DNA of 64,000 nucleotides from Lachnoanaerobaculum orale (lineage in GTDB: Bacteria > Bacillota > Clostridia > Lachnospirales > Lachnospiraceae): positions 45,124-109,123 of the forward strand of contig NZ_RRCM01000001.1 of assembly GCF_003862485.1 (NCBI RefSeq). The letters are read 5' to 3'. Every line of letters begins with the position of its first letter. Position 1 is the first letter of the stretch. Positions 17,386-26,518 of the stretch are shown here, one piece after another. A model generated the notes under the pieces. That model saw nothing but the letters and a program-made list of their open reading frames with translations, made no database searches and had not been told where the DNA came from. The position numbers were made by a program, and so were the translations under genes.

Positions 17386-19335
17386 ATGGATTATCGCAAA
17401 TCTGCCACAGAAGTGCTGGCGGCGATCGGTGGAAGTAAAAACATTGCGTCTGCCGCACATTGTGCCACAAGATTGCGTTTGGTCATAGTTGACAACGGTA
17501 AGGTCGACAAAAAGACCATCGAGAATATTGAAGGCGTAAAAGGAGTCTTTGAGGCTTCGGGACAGTTGCAAATCATATACGGCACAGGTACTGTGGATAA
17601 AGTGTATGATGAGTTTATAAATGTAGCAGGTATATCGGGTGCTACGAAGGAAGAGGCGAAGGCGGCTGCAGCAGCCAATACAAATGTATTCCAGAGGTTT
17701 ATAAAGACCTTGGGAGATATTTTCGTTCCTATCATTCCTGCCATTGTTGCTTCAGGATTCCTTATGGGTATCATGAATGCGCTTGACTTTATGGTAAAAA
17801 ACGGATTCTTAAATATTGATACGACATCTTCGATATATGTATTTGCGAATCTGTTTTCAAATATAGCATATGTATTCCTGCCTATACTTATCGGATTTTC
17901 GGCGGCAGGAGTATTCGGCGGTAATCAGTACTTAGGTGCGGTTATCGGTATGATAATGATTCATCCGAACCTTGTGAATGCTTGGAATGTGGCTACAGCA
18001 ACAGATATACCGATGCAGAGTGTATTCTTCGGACTTTGGAAAATCAAAATGGTAGGATATCAGGGTCATGTTATTCCTATTATGATTTCAGTTTGGGTAA
18101 TGTCAAATATAGAAAAAAGATTGCACAAGGTAATACCTGCAATGTTTGATCTTTTTGCAACACCGCTTATATCGGTGTTTGTGACAGGATATCTTGCACT
18201 TTCAGCTATCGGACCTGTATTCGTAGTTGTTGAGAATGCTTTTTTAAATGCGGTACAGATGCTTATAGCAATACCTTTCGGTATCGGTTCATTTATAATG
18301 GGTGCGCTGTATGCACCTACGGTAGTTATGGGTATTCACCATATGTATACAATTATCGACTTGGGTCAGATAGCAAAATACGGTGTGACATACTGGTTAC
18401 CTCTTGCATCGGCTGTTAATGTGGCACAGGGCGGTGCCTGTCTTGCGGTAGCTGTAAAGACAAAGGATCCTAAGATTAAGAGTCTTTGCTTCCCGTCATC
18501 TCTTTCAGCATTTATGGGTATTACAGAGCCGGCAATCTTCGGTGTAAACTTAAGATTCTTTAAGCCTTTCATTGCAGGATGTCTGGGCGGTGCAGTAGGT
18601 GCGATGTTTGCTTCCATAATAAGACTTGGAGCAACGGGAACAGGTGTAACAGGTATATTCGGAATACTTCTTACACTTTCAAATCCTGTAGGATATATTT
18701 TGACATTTATTATCTCCATGGCCGTGGCATTTGCAGCAAGCTGGGTACTTACACCGTCAAGCCTTATAGATGCCAATTTACCTGTAGAGCCGGTGGAAGA
18801 GAATAAGGATGCACAGGCACTTGGAAGTGTGGATGAAGCTGAAGCTGACAAGGATTTAAGAGTTGAAACCAAGCCTGTAGAAGAAGGACCTGTAGATGTG
18901 GCATCACCGCTTAGCGGAAAGATAGTTTCTATGGAAGAGACCAAGGATGAGACCTTTATAGCAGGTATTTTAGGAAAGGGTGTATGTATTATCCCTGACG
19001 GAGATACGGTTTATGCACCTGATAACGGTACAGTAATAGCTCTTATGGGTCATGCTGTGGGTATGAAGCTTGACAACGGTGTTGAACTTATTGTTCATGT
19101 GGGTGTCAATACTGTTGAACTTGGCGGAAAGCATTTTGAAGCGTTGGTTGCCAACGGAGATAAGTTTAAGAAGGGTCAGGCTCTTATGAAGTTTGATTCC
19201 AAGGCAATCAGTGAGGCCGGATACCTTATGACAACTCCTGTACTTGTGACAAACAGTTTTGAGTACAGCGATGTTACCTGCGCACCTTTCGGTGATGTGG
19301 CGGTAGGAGATAAGATACTTACAGCAATCAAATAG
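17386..19335 (+). CDS. PTS sugar permease EIIBCA, sucrose/trehalose/beta-glucoside class
   Basis: 649 residues with all three domains in one chain. EIIB is N-terminal with the phosphorylated Cys26 in 'AAHCATRLRLVI'. EIIC (about 105-455) has about ten membrane segments and motifs 'GMIMIHPNLVNAWNVA' and 'GITEPAIFGVNLRFFKPF'. After an acidic linker comes EIIA with the phospho-His571 in 'VELIVHVGVNTVELGG'. The EIIC motifs look closest to sucrose transporters, but trehalose or a beta-glucoside cannot be excluded. No phospho-glycosidase, sugar kinase or antiterminator gene is adjacent, so its hydrolase must lie elsewhere. GGAGG precedes the ATG. Confidence 0.88.
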   Translation: MDYRKSATEVLAAIGGSKNIASAAHCATRLRLVIVDNGKVDKKTIENIEGVKGVFEASGQLQIIYGTGTVDKVYDEFINVAGISGATKEEAKAAAAANTNVFQRFIKTLGDIFVPIIPAIVASGFLMGIMNALDFMVKNGFLNIDTTSSIYVFANLFSNIAYVFLPILIGFSAAGVFGGNQYLGAVIGMIMIHPNLVNAWNVATATDIPMQSVFFGLWKIKMVGYQGHVIPIMISVWVMSNIEKRLHKVIPAMFDLFATPLISVFVTGYLALSAIGPVFVVVENAFLNAVQMLIAIPFGIGSFIMGALYAPTVVMGIHHMYTIIDLGQIAKYGVTYWLPLASAVNVAQGGACLAVAVKTKDPKIKSLCFPSSLSAFMGITEPAIFGVNLRFFKPFIAGCLGGAVGAMFASIIRLGATGTGVTGIFGILLTLSNPVGYILTFIISMAVAFAASWVLTPSSLIDANLPVEPVEENKDAQALGSVDEAEADKDLRVETKPVEEGPVDVASPLSGKIVSMEETKDETFIAGILGKGVCIIPDGDTVYAPDNGTVIALMGHAVGMKLDNGVELIVHVGVNTVELGGKHFEALVANGDKFKKGQALMKFDSKAISEAGYLMTTPVLVTNSFEYSDVTCAPFGDVAVGDKILTAIK

Positions 19336-19348
19336 AATATAGATTATT

Positions 19349-19386
19349 AAAAAAGACAACTGATGAAAAAACAGTTGTCTTTTTTG
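19349..19386 (+). terminator. Bidirectional terminator after the PTS gene
   Basis: AAAAGACAACTG (19351-19362) pairs perfectly with its complement at 19372-19383, flanked by A and T runs on both sides. It serves both the PTS transcript and the converging minus-strand gene. Confidence 0.85.
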
Positions 19387-19397
19387 CTTTATAAGAT

Positions 19398-19886
19398 TTA
19401 CATAAATGCCCTTGGTGATACACGCTTTAACATATCAAGCATATGTGTATCGGGGGTGATAAACAGCAAAATATTTTCACCGCTATTTGGGAAGATAAGA
19501 CAATAAGAAGATGTCATATCGCCTGTGGAACAGTCTATTCTCTTACCGTTTCTTTGACCGTTCATCTTAGGAGATGAGGTGGGAAAAGCGGTCTCTAAGG
19601 TCTTGATATCCATGGTGAGGATATTTTTTCTCTTGGTCTTATTGTAGACTGCATCAACGGTCAGATCCGCATTTAACAGAGAGTATTCGTATTCTACAGA
19701 AAGTTTAGGGTATACAAGATAGTAGAATACAAAGCCTAGTGCAATTACAAGAATCATTGCAAACTGTGTGTATAATGTAAGCACAAGCATACAAACTATT
19801 GCAATGATATTGATTGCAGACATTATTATCGCGGATGAATCAGGTTTATTCTTCTTTACAAGCAATTCATAAAAAGTATCATTCAT
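19398..19886 (-). CDS. Small two-helix membrane protein, possibly DUF6106-like
   Basis: 162 residues. It starts MNDTFYELLVKKNKPD, followed by two adjacent membrane helices (about 20-60) and a cytoplasmic C-terminal domain that contains 'LPT'-like loops and ends in KRVSPRAFM. The start and architecture recall a small uncharacterised Lachnospiraceae family (DUF6106), named from memory only. Its first eight bases overlap the end of the regulator gene upstream, so the two are translationally coupled. Function unknown. Confidence 0.65.
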   Translation of the reverse strand: MNDTFYELLVKKNKPDSSAIIMSAINIIAIVCMLVLTLYTQFAMILVIALGFVFYYLVYPKLSVEYEYSLLNADLTVDAVYNKTKRKNILTMDIKTLETAFPTSSPKMNGQRNGKRIDCSTGDMTSSYCLIFPNSGENILLFITPDTHMLDMLKRVSPRAFM

Positions 19887-20733
19887 TATTTTTCACCTTT
19901 AAAAAATTTGTAATCAATATGGCTATGTTGAAGATATCGGCACCTTCAAAGGTCTTTATATCGATGCCATATTTTTTTTCTATTTGCTCAAGTCTATAGA
20001 CTAAAGTATTTCTGTGCATATGCATATATCTTGAGGTCTCGGCGATACTTAAGTTGTGGTGAATGAAGGTGGCTGCAAGCTGCATACTCTCATCATCTAT
20101 CACACCGCCGAAGTGTCTTTTTAAAAAATTCTCACATACAGGTCTCGGAATATTGTAGATAAGCTCTCCCGTACCTAGGTCATTCGGACTTATTATCTTC
20201 TTATCGGAGCAAAAAATCTCGCTGATAAGAAGTGCCTGCCTCAAATCCAGGTACTCCTTTTGCAAAAGTGAAGTATCACTGAATATATCGCTGTATGCAA
20301 TATATGCTCCGGTCATACCTTCAGTTTCTATAACGTCAAGAAGCGGATGTGCTATATTATCCTCTCCAAGGTAGAGAAAACAAATATGTGTGGAGTCAAG
20401 GCTGCAAAGATATTCGGAACTCCTTCCCGGAAAGAGTGAGGTGATTATCTTTTTAATGGTTTCATCTATCTTTGTAGGAACATATATAAGGTATAAGCGC
20501 ATCTTGGTGTCAGGCTTTATATTAAGTGATTGTAAGGCATGAGCCTGTTCCTTGTCCGGGTAAATTCCGTTAAGTATGTTTAAAAGAATATTGGCGCTTG
20601 AATATTTTTCTTTATAGGCTGCGGATATTTTTTTTAAAGCTGAAATACTTACCTCATCTTCATTTTCAATACTTAACTTTACACCTGTAAGTTTATATAT
20701 TTTGTTCAATTCTTTTTTAATATCATCATTCAT
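19879..20733 (-). CDS. PucR/CdaR-type transcriptional regulator
   Basis: 284 residues. The C-terminal 60 residues are the PucR-type helix-turn-helix ('HHNLSIAETSRYMHMHRNTL', 'YRLEQIEKKYGID'), a hallmark of CdaR/PucR sugar- and purine-responsive regulators. The N-terminal part has no domain I recognise and could be a degenerate GGDEF-like middle domain. It is encoded between the PTS gene and the MsmK-type ATPase gene and could control either; this is inference. It is co-transcribed with the small membrane protein gene. Confidence 0.78.
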   Translation of the reverse strand: MNDDIKKELNKIYKLTGVKLSIENEDEVSISALKKISAAYKEKYSSANILLNILNGIYPDKEQAHALQSLNIKPDTKMRLYLIYVPTKIDETIKKIITSLFPGRSSEYLCSLDSTHICFLYLGEDNIAHPLLDVIETEGMTGAYIAYSDIFSDTSLLQKEYLDLRQALLISEIFCSDKKIISPNDLGTGELIYNIPRPVCENFLKRHFGGVIDDESMQLAATFIHHNLSIAETSRYMHMHRNTLVYRLEQIEKKYGIDIKTFEGADIFNIAILITNFLKVKNNE

Positions 20734-20754
20734 AGCTATATTATAGCCGTATAT

Positions 20755-20788
20755 AAAATAAAATAAAGGGGGAAAAGCTCCCCCTTTA
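20755..20788 (-). terminator. Terminator of the msmK-like gene
   Basis: TAAAGGGGGA (20764-20773) pairs perfectly with 20779-20788. On the minus strand it is followed by a T-rich tract. Confidence 0.8.
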
Positions 20789-20799
20789 TAATCTTTTGA

Positions 20800-21912
20800 T
20801 TAGTTTGTAATTGTAAGCTCTGTTTCCTTATCAAAGATATGAATCTTTTCCATATCAAGTGCGAACTTGGCATGGTCACCTGTTCTTAAGTTTGTTCTAG
20901 GGTTTACTCTTGCAGTCATCTGGAAGCCTTCCACATCAAAGTATAGGAAAACTTCAGCACCTAAAAGCTCATAAACCTTGATATCGGACTCGATAACGCT
21001 GTCAGGTGAGCTGTTGATAAACAACTGTGAGTCATGCATATCCTCAGGACGAATACCGAGTACAACAGTCTTACCGTTGTAAGAACCGTCTTTGAACTTT
21101 GCAACCTTTGTTACAGGAAGCTTTAAGTTATGTGAACCGACCTTTAAGAATACATCCTCACCTCTGTTTTCAACTACGGCATCCATGAAGTTCATCTGCG
21201 GTGATCCGATAAATCCTGCAACGAAGAGGTTCTTAGGAGCATTGTAAAGATTCTCAGGAGAATCTACCTGCTGTACAATACCGTCTTTCATAACAACGAT
21301 TCTTGTACCAAGTGTCATAGCCTCTGTCTGGTCATGTGTAACGTAGATGATTGTAGCGCCGAGTCTTTGATGAAGCTTTGAAATCTCGATACGCATCTGT
21401 ACTCTAAGCTTTGCATCAAGGTTTGAAAGAGGCTCATCCATAAGGAATACCTTAGGGTTACGAACGATAGCACGACCCATTGCAACTCTCTGTCTCTGAC
21501 CGCCTGATAAAGCCTTAGGCTTTCTGTCAAGAAGCTTTTCAAGGTCAAGGATTCTTGCGGCTTCACGAACAAGCTTATCTATCTCATCTTTAGGTCTCTT
21601 ACGAAGCTTAAGACCGAATGCCATATTGTCATATACAGACATATGCGGATATAGAGCGTAGTTCTGGAAAACCATGGCGATATCTCTGTCCTTAGGTTCC
21701 ACATCGTTCATTACCTTACCGTCGATTTCAAGTGTACCGCCTGAGATATCCTCAAGTCCTGCAATCATACGAAGTGTTGTAGATTTTCCACAACCTGAAG
21801 GTCCTACGAAAATGATGAACTCTTTGTCAGCAATCTCAAGGTTGAAGTCCTGAACAGCCTTAAAGCCGTTAGGATAAACTTTTTCAATGTTCTTTAATGA
21901 TAAACTTGCCAT
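20800..21912 (-). CDS. msmK: MsmK/UgpC-type ATPase for CUT1 sugar transporters
   Basis: 370 residues. Walker A 'GPSGCGKST' is at 37-45, signature 'LSGGQRQRVAMGR' near 135, Walker B 'VFLMDEPLSNLD', and 'YVTHDQTEAMTLG' follows. The C-terminal ~130 residues form the MalK-type regulatory OB-fold domain ('VVLGIRPEDMHD'). These ATPases power CUT1 importers of maltodextrins, raffinose and similar sugars, and one copy often serves several transporters. The adjacent divergent operon encodes a binding protein and two permeases but no ATPase, which fits. AGGAGG precedes the ATG, and a good promoter lies upstream. Confidence 0.95.
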   Translation of the reverse strand: MASLSLKNIEKVYPNGFKAVQDFNLEIADKEFIIFVGPSGCGKSTTLRMIAGLEDISGGTLEIDGKVMNDVEPKDRDIAMVFQNYALYPHMSVYDNMAFGLKLRKRPKDEIDKLVREAARILDLEKLLDRKPKALSGGQRQRVAMGRAIVRNPKVFLMDEPLSNLDAKLRVQMRIEISKLHQRLGATIIYVTHDQTEAMTLGTRIVVMKDGIVQQVDSPENLYNAPKNLFVAGFIGSPQMNFMDAVVENRGEDVFLKVGSHNLKLPVTKVAKFKDGSYNGKTVVLGIRPEDMHDSQLFINSSPDSVIESDIKVYELLGAEVFLYFDVEGFQMTARVNPRTNLRTGDHAKFALDMEKIHIFDKETELTITN

Positions 21913-21948
21913 TTTTCCTCCTAAATGTATAAGAAAATTTATGATTTA

Positions 21949-21977
21949 AGTATATAAAATAAACTTCGACCAATCAA
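21949..21977 (-). promoter_or_regulatory. Sigma-A promoter of the msmK-like gene
   Basis: On the minus strand, TTGATT (21977-21972) and TATACT (21954-21949) have a 17-base spacer. Confidence 0.6.
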
Positions 21978-22004
21978 TCGCAGACATCACCAAAAATATC
22001 GGCC

Positions 22005-22092
22005 TTATTTCGTCAAAATAACGAAGTTAAATTGCGAACACATAAAAATGAAAAAGTCAATAATTTACATAAAATTTGCATTGTGTTATGCT
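22005..22092 (+). promoter_or_regulatory. Promoter of the GH13/transporter operon with a possible operator
   Basis: TTTACA (22064-22069) and TATGCT (22087-22092) have a 17-base spacer and drive the plus-strand operon. Upstream in the divergent gap lies the symmetric element TTATTT-N5-AAATAA (22005-22021). Farther-spaced arms AACTTCG (21962-21968) and CGAAGTT (22022-22028) also occur. Either could bind a sugar-responsive regulator shared with the msmK promoter; this is inference. Confidence 0.5.
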
Positions 22093-22173
22093 AGGGAAAA
22101 TATATCGACCGTAAAAACTTAATATAATAAAGGGAGTATACGATAGGTGTAAATAATATAGCGAGGTAAGAAA

Positions 22174-23838
22174 ATGAAGAAGGCATGGTGGAAGGAAGCT
22201 ATAGTTTATCAGATTTATCCGAGAAGCTTTTGTGACAGCAACGGAGACGGAATAGGTGATCTGAACGGTATTACAAGTAAGCTTGACTATCTGAAGGAGC
22301 TTGGTATAGATGTGATATGGCTGTCTCCAGTATATAAGTCACCAAATGACGACAACGGATATGATATCAGTGATTATGAAGATATCATGACAGAGTTCGG
22401 TACTATGGATGATTTTGACAAGATGCTTGCCGCGGCACATGAAAGGGGCATCAAGATAGTGATGGATCTTGTAGTAAATCACACCTCCGATGAACATCCG
22501 TGGTTTGTAGAGAGTAAAAGCTCAAAGGACAATCCGAAGAGGGATTATTATATCTGGAAGGAAGGAAAAAACGGCAAGGAGCCTAACAACTGGGGTTCCG
22601 CATTCTCAGGTCCGGCTTGGAAGTACGATGAGAAGACGGATATGTACTACTTACATCTGTTCTCTGTAAAGCAGCCCGATCTCAATTGGGTAAATCCAAA
22701 GGTAAGAAAAGAAGTCTTTGATATGATGACAAGATGGTGTGAGAAGGGTATTGACGGCTTCAGAATGGATGTTATAAGCCTTATCTCAAAGCCTGAAGGT
22801 TTCCCTGATGCAAAGGTTGTCGGGCTTTACGGAGATATGAACATCTGTGCAAACGGACCTAAGGTACATGATTATCTGAAAGAGATGAATGAAAAGGTAC
22901 TTTCAAAGTTTGATATTATGACTGTCGGAGAGACTGCAGGCGTTACACTTGATGAGGCGAAGAAGTATGCAAACAGTGAGGGCAGTGAGCTCAACATGGT
23001 GTTTCAGTTTGAACATATGGGGCTTGACGGTGAAGGGGACTTTAAGTGGTCAACAAAGCACATCCCTCTTGTACCTTTAAAGGAGAACCTTACAAAGTGG
23101 CAGCTGGGGCTTGATGAAGTGGCATGGAACAGCTTGTATTTTTGCAATCATGACCAGCCAAGAATCGTATCAAGGCTTGGGGATGACAGTGACGAGTTCA
23201 GAGAGGTTTCAGCAAAGTGTATAGCTACCTGCCTACATATGATGCAGGGTACACCTTATGTATATCAGGGTGAGGAGCTCGGTATGACAAATACCGTGTT
23301 CAAGTCCGTAGATGATTTCAGAGACCTTGAATCAATCAATGCATATAGAGAGCTTATAGAAAGCGGCCTTTATACTAAGGAAGATATGTTCCCTAAGATT
23401 GCACACAAGAGCAGAGACAATGCAAGAACTCCTATGCAGTGGGATGCAGGTGAGAATGCAGGCTTTACCACAGGCACACCTTGGATTGCACTAAACCCTA
23501 ACTATAAGAAAATAAATGTTGCCGACCAGCTAAATAGAGATGATTCGGTATTCCACTACTATCAAAAACTCATCAAACTCAGAAAAGAGTATGAGATTAT
23601 AGTATACGGAAAGTATGAGCTTTTACTTCCTGACGATGAAAATATATATGCATATGTTAGAACACTCGGAAATCAGAAGCTTTTGACAGTGTGCAACTTC
23701 AGTAAAGAAAATCACAAGTTTGACTTTTCAGGCTATGAAAATGCCAAGGTTTTGATATCAAATTATAACAGAGATGTTAGAGAAGACGGCACATTAAAGC
23801 CTTATGAGGCGGCTGTTTTATTACTTGAAAATGCATGA
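22174..23838 (+). CDS. GH13 alpha-glucosidase, oligo-1,6-glucosidase-like
   Basis: 554 residues, an intracellular GH13 subfamily 31-type enzyme. Conserved regions are 'DLVVNHTSDEHPWF', 'GIDGFRMDVISL' with nucleophile Asp199, 'TVGETAG' with acid/base Glu253, and 'FCNHDQPR' with the stabilising Asp. Residue 200, next to the nucleophile, is Val. In this subfamily Val there is linked to alpha-1,6 activity and Thr to alpha-1,4, so isomaltose-type links or dextran oligosaccharides are the likely substrates. It is first gene of the sugar-uptake operon. Trehalose-6-phosphate hydrolase is a close relative but is less likely next to an ABC importer. Confidence 0.9.
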   Translation: MKKAWWKEAIVYQIYPRSFCDSNGDGIGDLNGITSKLDYLKELGIDVIWLSPVYKSPNDDNGYDISDYEDIMTEFGTMDDFDKMLAAAHERGIKIVMDLVVNHTSDEHPWFVESKSSKDNPKRDYYIWKEGKNGKEPNNWGSAFSGPAWKYDEKTDMYYLHLFSVKQPDLNWVNPKVRKEVFDMMTRWCEKGIDGFRMDVISLISKPEGFPDAKVVGLYGDMNICANGPKVHDYLKEMNEKVLSKFDIMTVGETAGVTLDEAKKYANSEGSELNMVFQFEHMGLDGEGDFKWSTKHIPLVPLKENLTKWQLGLDEVAWNSLYFCNHDQPRIVSRLGDDSDEFREVSAKCIATCLHMMQGTPYVYQGEELGMTNTVFKSVDDFRDLESINAYRELIESGLYTKEDMFPKIAHKSRDNARTPMQWDAGENAGFTTGTPWIALNPNYKKINVADQLNRDDSVFHYYQKLIKLRKEYEIIVYGKYELLLPDDENIYAYVRTLGNQKLLTVCNFSKENHKFDFSGYENAKVLISNYNRDVREDGTLKPYEAAVLLLENA

Positions 23839-23894
23839 AAAGTATGATAAAATGTTGACAAATATCATAAAGATACTCAATGGAGGAGATTAAG

Positions 23895-25250
23895 ATGAAA
23901 AAAAGATTCTTGAGTGTTGCAGCAGGTGTTTTGGCGGTATCCGCTATTTTGGCAGGATGCGGTTCAGGTGCTGCAAAGAGCGAGAGCAGTGCAGATACTC
24001 AGAGCAGTGCTGCAGAGACAAAGGCAGGCGAGTCTAAGGCTGACAGCAGCGCAAGTGCAGGCGCACTCAGACTTGTAAACGGTAAGATTGAGATTGATTC
24101 ACAGCTTAAGAAAGTAGCCGAGAAGTACAAAGAGAAGACAGGACAGGAAGTTGTTATCGAGTCTTTAGGTGGCGGTGTTGATATTCAGGGTCAGTTAAAG
24201 AGCTATAAGGCAGCCGACAATATGCCTGATATCTTTGTTATCGGCGGTGACGGCGACTATGCAAACTGGACAGATTCAGTTGCAGACCTCAGTGATTGTG
24301 AGTTCGTAAAGAATACAGATTTCGGTTATAAGGATAAGACATCAGGTAAGGTTGTAGGTTTCCCATATGCTGTAGAGGGCTACGGTATCACATACAATGC
24401 AGATATTCTTGAGAAGGCAGGTATCGATCCTGCATCACTTAAAAACTATGATGCATTCAAAGCGGCTTTTGAGAAGCTTGACAGCATGAAGAGTGAGCTT
24501 GGTATTCAGGCGGTAGCATCTGTAGCTGCAGAGTCCGGACAGATGTACTGGTCAACAGGTAACCATTTATTCGGTTACTACTACACAGGCGGACTTGACA
24601 GAGGTGACAACAAGTACTTTGATATGGCTATGAAGGGTGAGTTTGATGATCAGAGACTTAGTGAGTTTGCAGATATGACAGCTTTACTTTTCAAGTATGC
24701 AGATCCGCAGGTACTTATCTCAGGTACATATGATGATCAGCTTGCACTTTGGGCACAGGGTAAGACAGCATTCATCACACAGGGTAACTGGATTGATCCT
24801 TCACTTCCTACATACAATGTAACATTTAAGGCAGGCCTTTTACCGCTTGCATTTACAAAGGCCGATATGACAAAGATCCTTGCAGACAGCCCTTCATGGT
24901 GGTGTGTATATAAGGACAGCAAGAATGTGGATGCAGCTAAGAAGTTCCTTGATTACTTGGCAACAGATCCTGATGCACAGGAGATTCTTGTAAAAGAAGC
25001 AGGTATGATTTCACCATATAAGTCAAGCACAATTGAGCCTGAGACACCGCTTGCAGTAAGCTTGAAGTCATATGTTGATGCAGGTAATACATCTTCATGG
25101 GCTTGGTCAAATATGCCTGAGGGTATCGCACAGAATAAGCTCGGTCTTATCTTCGAATCTTTCGCAAAGGGCGATATGACAAATGAGCAGTTCGTTACAA
25201 TGATGAAGACTACAATTGCCGATTATGTTGCAGCAAACAAAAAGCAATAA
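23895..25250 (+). CDS. CUT1 sugar-binding lipoprotein (MalE/MsmE type)
   Basis: About 451 residues. The signal peptide ends in the lipobox LAGC ('SAILAGCGSGAAKS'), followed by a Ser/Ala/Glu linker and a family 1 solute-binding domain ('KSYKAADNMPDIFVIGGDGD', 'LALWAQGKTAFITQGNW'). It captures oligosaccharide outside the membrane for the two permeases encoded downstream. The ATG at 23895 is chosen over the in-frame ATG at 23880 because GGAGGAG lies correctly before it. The likely substrate is maltodextrin or isomaltooligosaccharide, given the GH13 and MalQ neighbours. Confidence 0.93.
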   Translation: MKKRFLSVAAGVLAVSAILAGCGSGAAKSESSADTQSSAAETKAGESKADSSASAGALRLVNGKIEIDSQLKKVAEKYKEKTGQEVVIESLGGGVDIQGQLKSYKAADNMPDIFVIGGDGDYANWTDSVADLSDCEFVKNTDFGYKDKTSGKVVGFPYAVEGYGITYNADILEKAGIDPASLKNYDAFKAAFEKLDSMKSELGIQAVASVAAESGQMYWSTGNHLFGYYYTGGLDRGDNKYFDMAMKGEFDDQRLSEFADMTALLFKYADPQVLISGTYDDQLALWAQGKTAFITQGNWIDPSLPTYNVTFKAGLLPLAFTKADMTKILADSPSWWCVYKDSKNVDAAKKFLDYLATDPDAQEILVKEAGMISPYKSSTIEPETPLAVSLKSYVDAGNTSSWAWSNMPEGIAQNKLGLIFESFAKGDMTNEQFVTMMKTTIADYVAANKKQ

Positions 25251-25285
25251 TAAAAAACAATATTTAAAATGCTTCGCAAATTTTA

Positions 25286-25393
25286 GAACGGCCGGTTTAA
25301 AAGATTTGAGACCGGTAGTGTAAAGTTAATATATATTGCCAAGGCATTTGGATGCTTTGCGATATTTATCGCAAAAAACAGATTTTCTGTTTT
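25286..25393 (+). other. Hairpin series between binding-protein and permease genes
   Basis: The 227-base gap between the binding-protein and permease genes is filled with stem-loops. CCGGT/ACCGG pairs at 25292-25315, TTTGCGATA pairs with TATCGCAAA at 25356-25375 (9 bp), and AAAACAGA pairs with TCTGTTTT at 25375-25393. A terminator follows at 25406. No coding frame or clear promoter is seen. Such structures stabilise the upstream mRNA segment in other maltose operons. Confidence 0.55.
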
Positions 25394-25405
25394 CAAGAAC
25401 TTAGG

Positions 25406-25435
25406 ATGGCGACTTTTTAAAGTCGCCATTTTTTT
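25406..25435 (+). terminator. Strong intra-operon terminator downstream of the binding-protein gene
   Basis: ATGGCGACTTT (25406-25416) pairs perfectly with 25419-25429 and is followed by six T. It sits 43 bases before the first permease gene in the same direction, so it should limit read-through and keep permease levels below those of the binding protein. Confidence 0.85.
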
Positions 25436-25477
25436 AGATATATCTTCATGCCTTAGAGGCATTTGAAAGGAGCGAAC

Positions 25478-26518
25478 TTGAATACAAAAAATGCAAAGAC
25501 GTTACCACTTATCTTTATGGTGGTAGGAGCGTTATTGACGATTTATGCATTGATTTTGGACTTTATGAAGTCCACAGGAGAATTAAGAGGCTATATACTG
25601 ATTTTGGGTGTGATTTTATTGATACTGGGTATATTTAAAATACCAAACAAAAAGCATACCAAAATAGTAAACATGGTTTTCTTATTCCCGATGATATTTA
25701 CTTTTGCAGTGACTGTTATCATTCCGTTTATTTTGGGTATTGTATACTCATTTACAGACTGGAACGGTATACAGGTTACCAAATTCGTGGGCTTGTCCAA
25801 TTATATTACTATGTTCAAGCAGTCCGATTATGTGTATTCGTTTGTAATTACGGTAATATACACAGTTATAAATATGATTTTGGTGAATGTGGTAGGTTTT
25901 GCTTTGGCACTTGTATGTTCATCAAAGATTAAGGGAACATCATTTTTCCGTTCGGCATACTTTTTGCCGAACCTGATCGGCGGTCTTGTACTCGGCTATG
26001 TATGGCAGTTTATATTCAATAAGGTGTTTACTACAGTATTTGCAGGTTCCGTATCAATGCTTACAAATGCAAACCTTGCACTGCTTGCAATACTTATAGT
26101 TAATACATGGCAGTATGCAGGTTATATAATGCTTATCTACCTGACAGGTCTTCAGACTGTGCCTAAGGATGTACTTGAGGCGGCAGGAGTGGACGGTGCA
26201 TCTGCAATCACAACGCTCTTTAAGATAAAGATGCCTATGATTGCAAATACATTTACAGTATGTATATTCCTTACATTGGTCAATTCTTTCAAACAGTTTG
26301 ATTTGAACTTGGCTATAACAAACGGTGCGCCAAGCCGTATCATGGGAGCGGATATTATACAGTCCACAGAGCTTTTGGCTTTGAATATTTATAATACCGC
26401 AATCAGAAAGAACAACTACGCGCTTGGACAGACAAAGGCGGTTGTATTCTTTATAATACTTGCAGTGGTATCACTTACACAGGTTGCAATAAGTAAGAAG
26501 AAGGAGGTAGAGCTGTAA
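25478..26518 (+). CDS. CUT1 sugar ABC permease (MalF type)
   Basis: About 346 residues with eight predicted membrane helices. An extra pair precedes the usual six, including 'LPLIFMVVGALLTIYALIL'. The EAA loop that contacts the ATPase is visible as 'EAAGVDGASAITTLFKIKMP'. No ATG fits: an AAAGGAG lies five bases upstream of a TTG at 25478, which is the best start; a second TTG at 25463 overlaps the ribosome site region. Its stop codon overlaps the next gene's ATG by one base (TAATG). It forms the transport pore with the next protein. Confidence 0.9.
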   Translation: MNTKNAKTLPLIFMVVGALLTIYALILDFMKSTGELRGYILILGVILLILGIFKIPNKKHTKIVNMVFLFPMIFTFAVTVIIPFILGIVYSFTDWNGIQVTKFVGLSNYITMFKQSDYVYSFVITVIYTVINMILVNVVGFALALVCSSKIKGTSFFRSAYFLPNLIGGLVLGYVWQFIFNKVFTTVFAGSVSMLTNANLALLAILIVNTWQYAGYIMLIYLTGLQTVPKDVLEAAGVDGASAITTLFKIKMPMIANTFTVCIFLTLVNSFKQFDLNLAITNGAPSRIMGADIIQSTELLALNIYNTAIRKNNYALGQTKAVVFFIILAVVSLTQVAISKKKEVEL

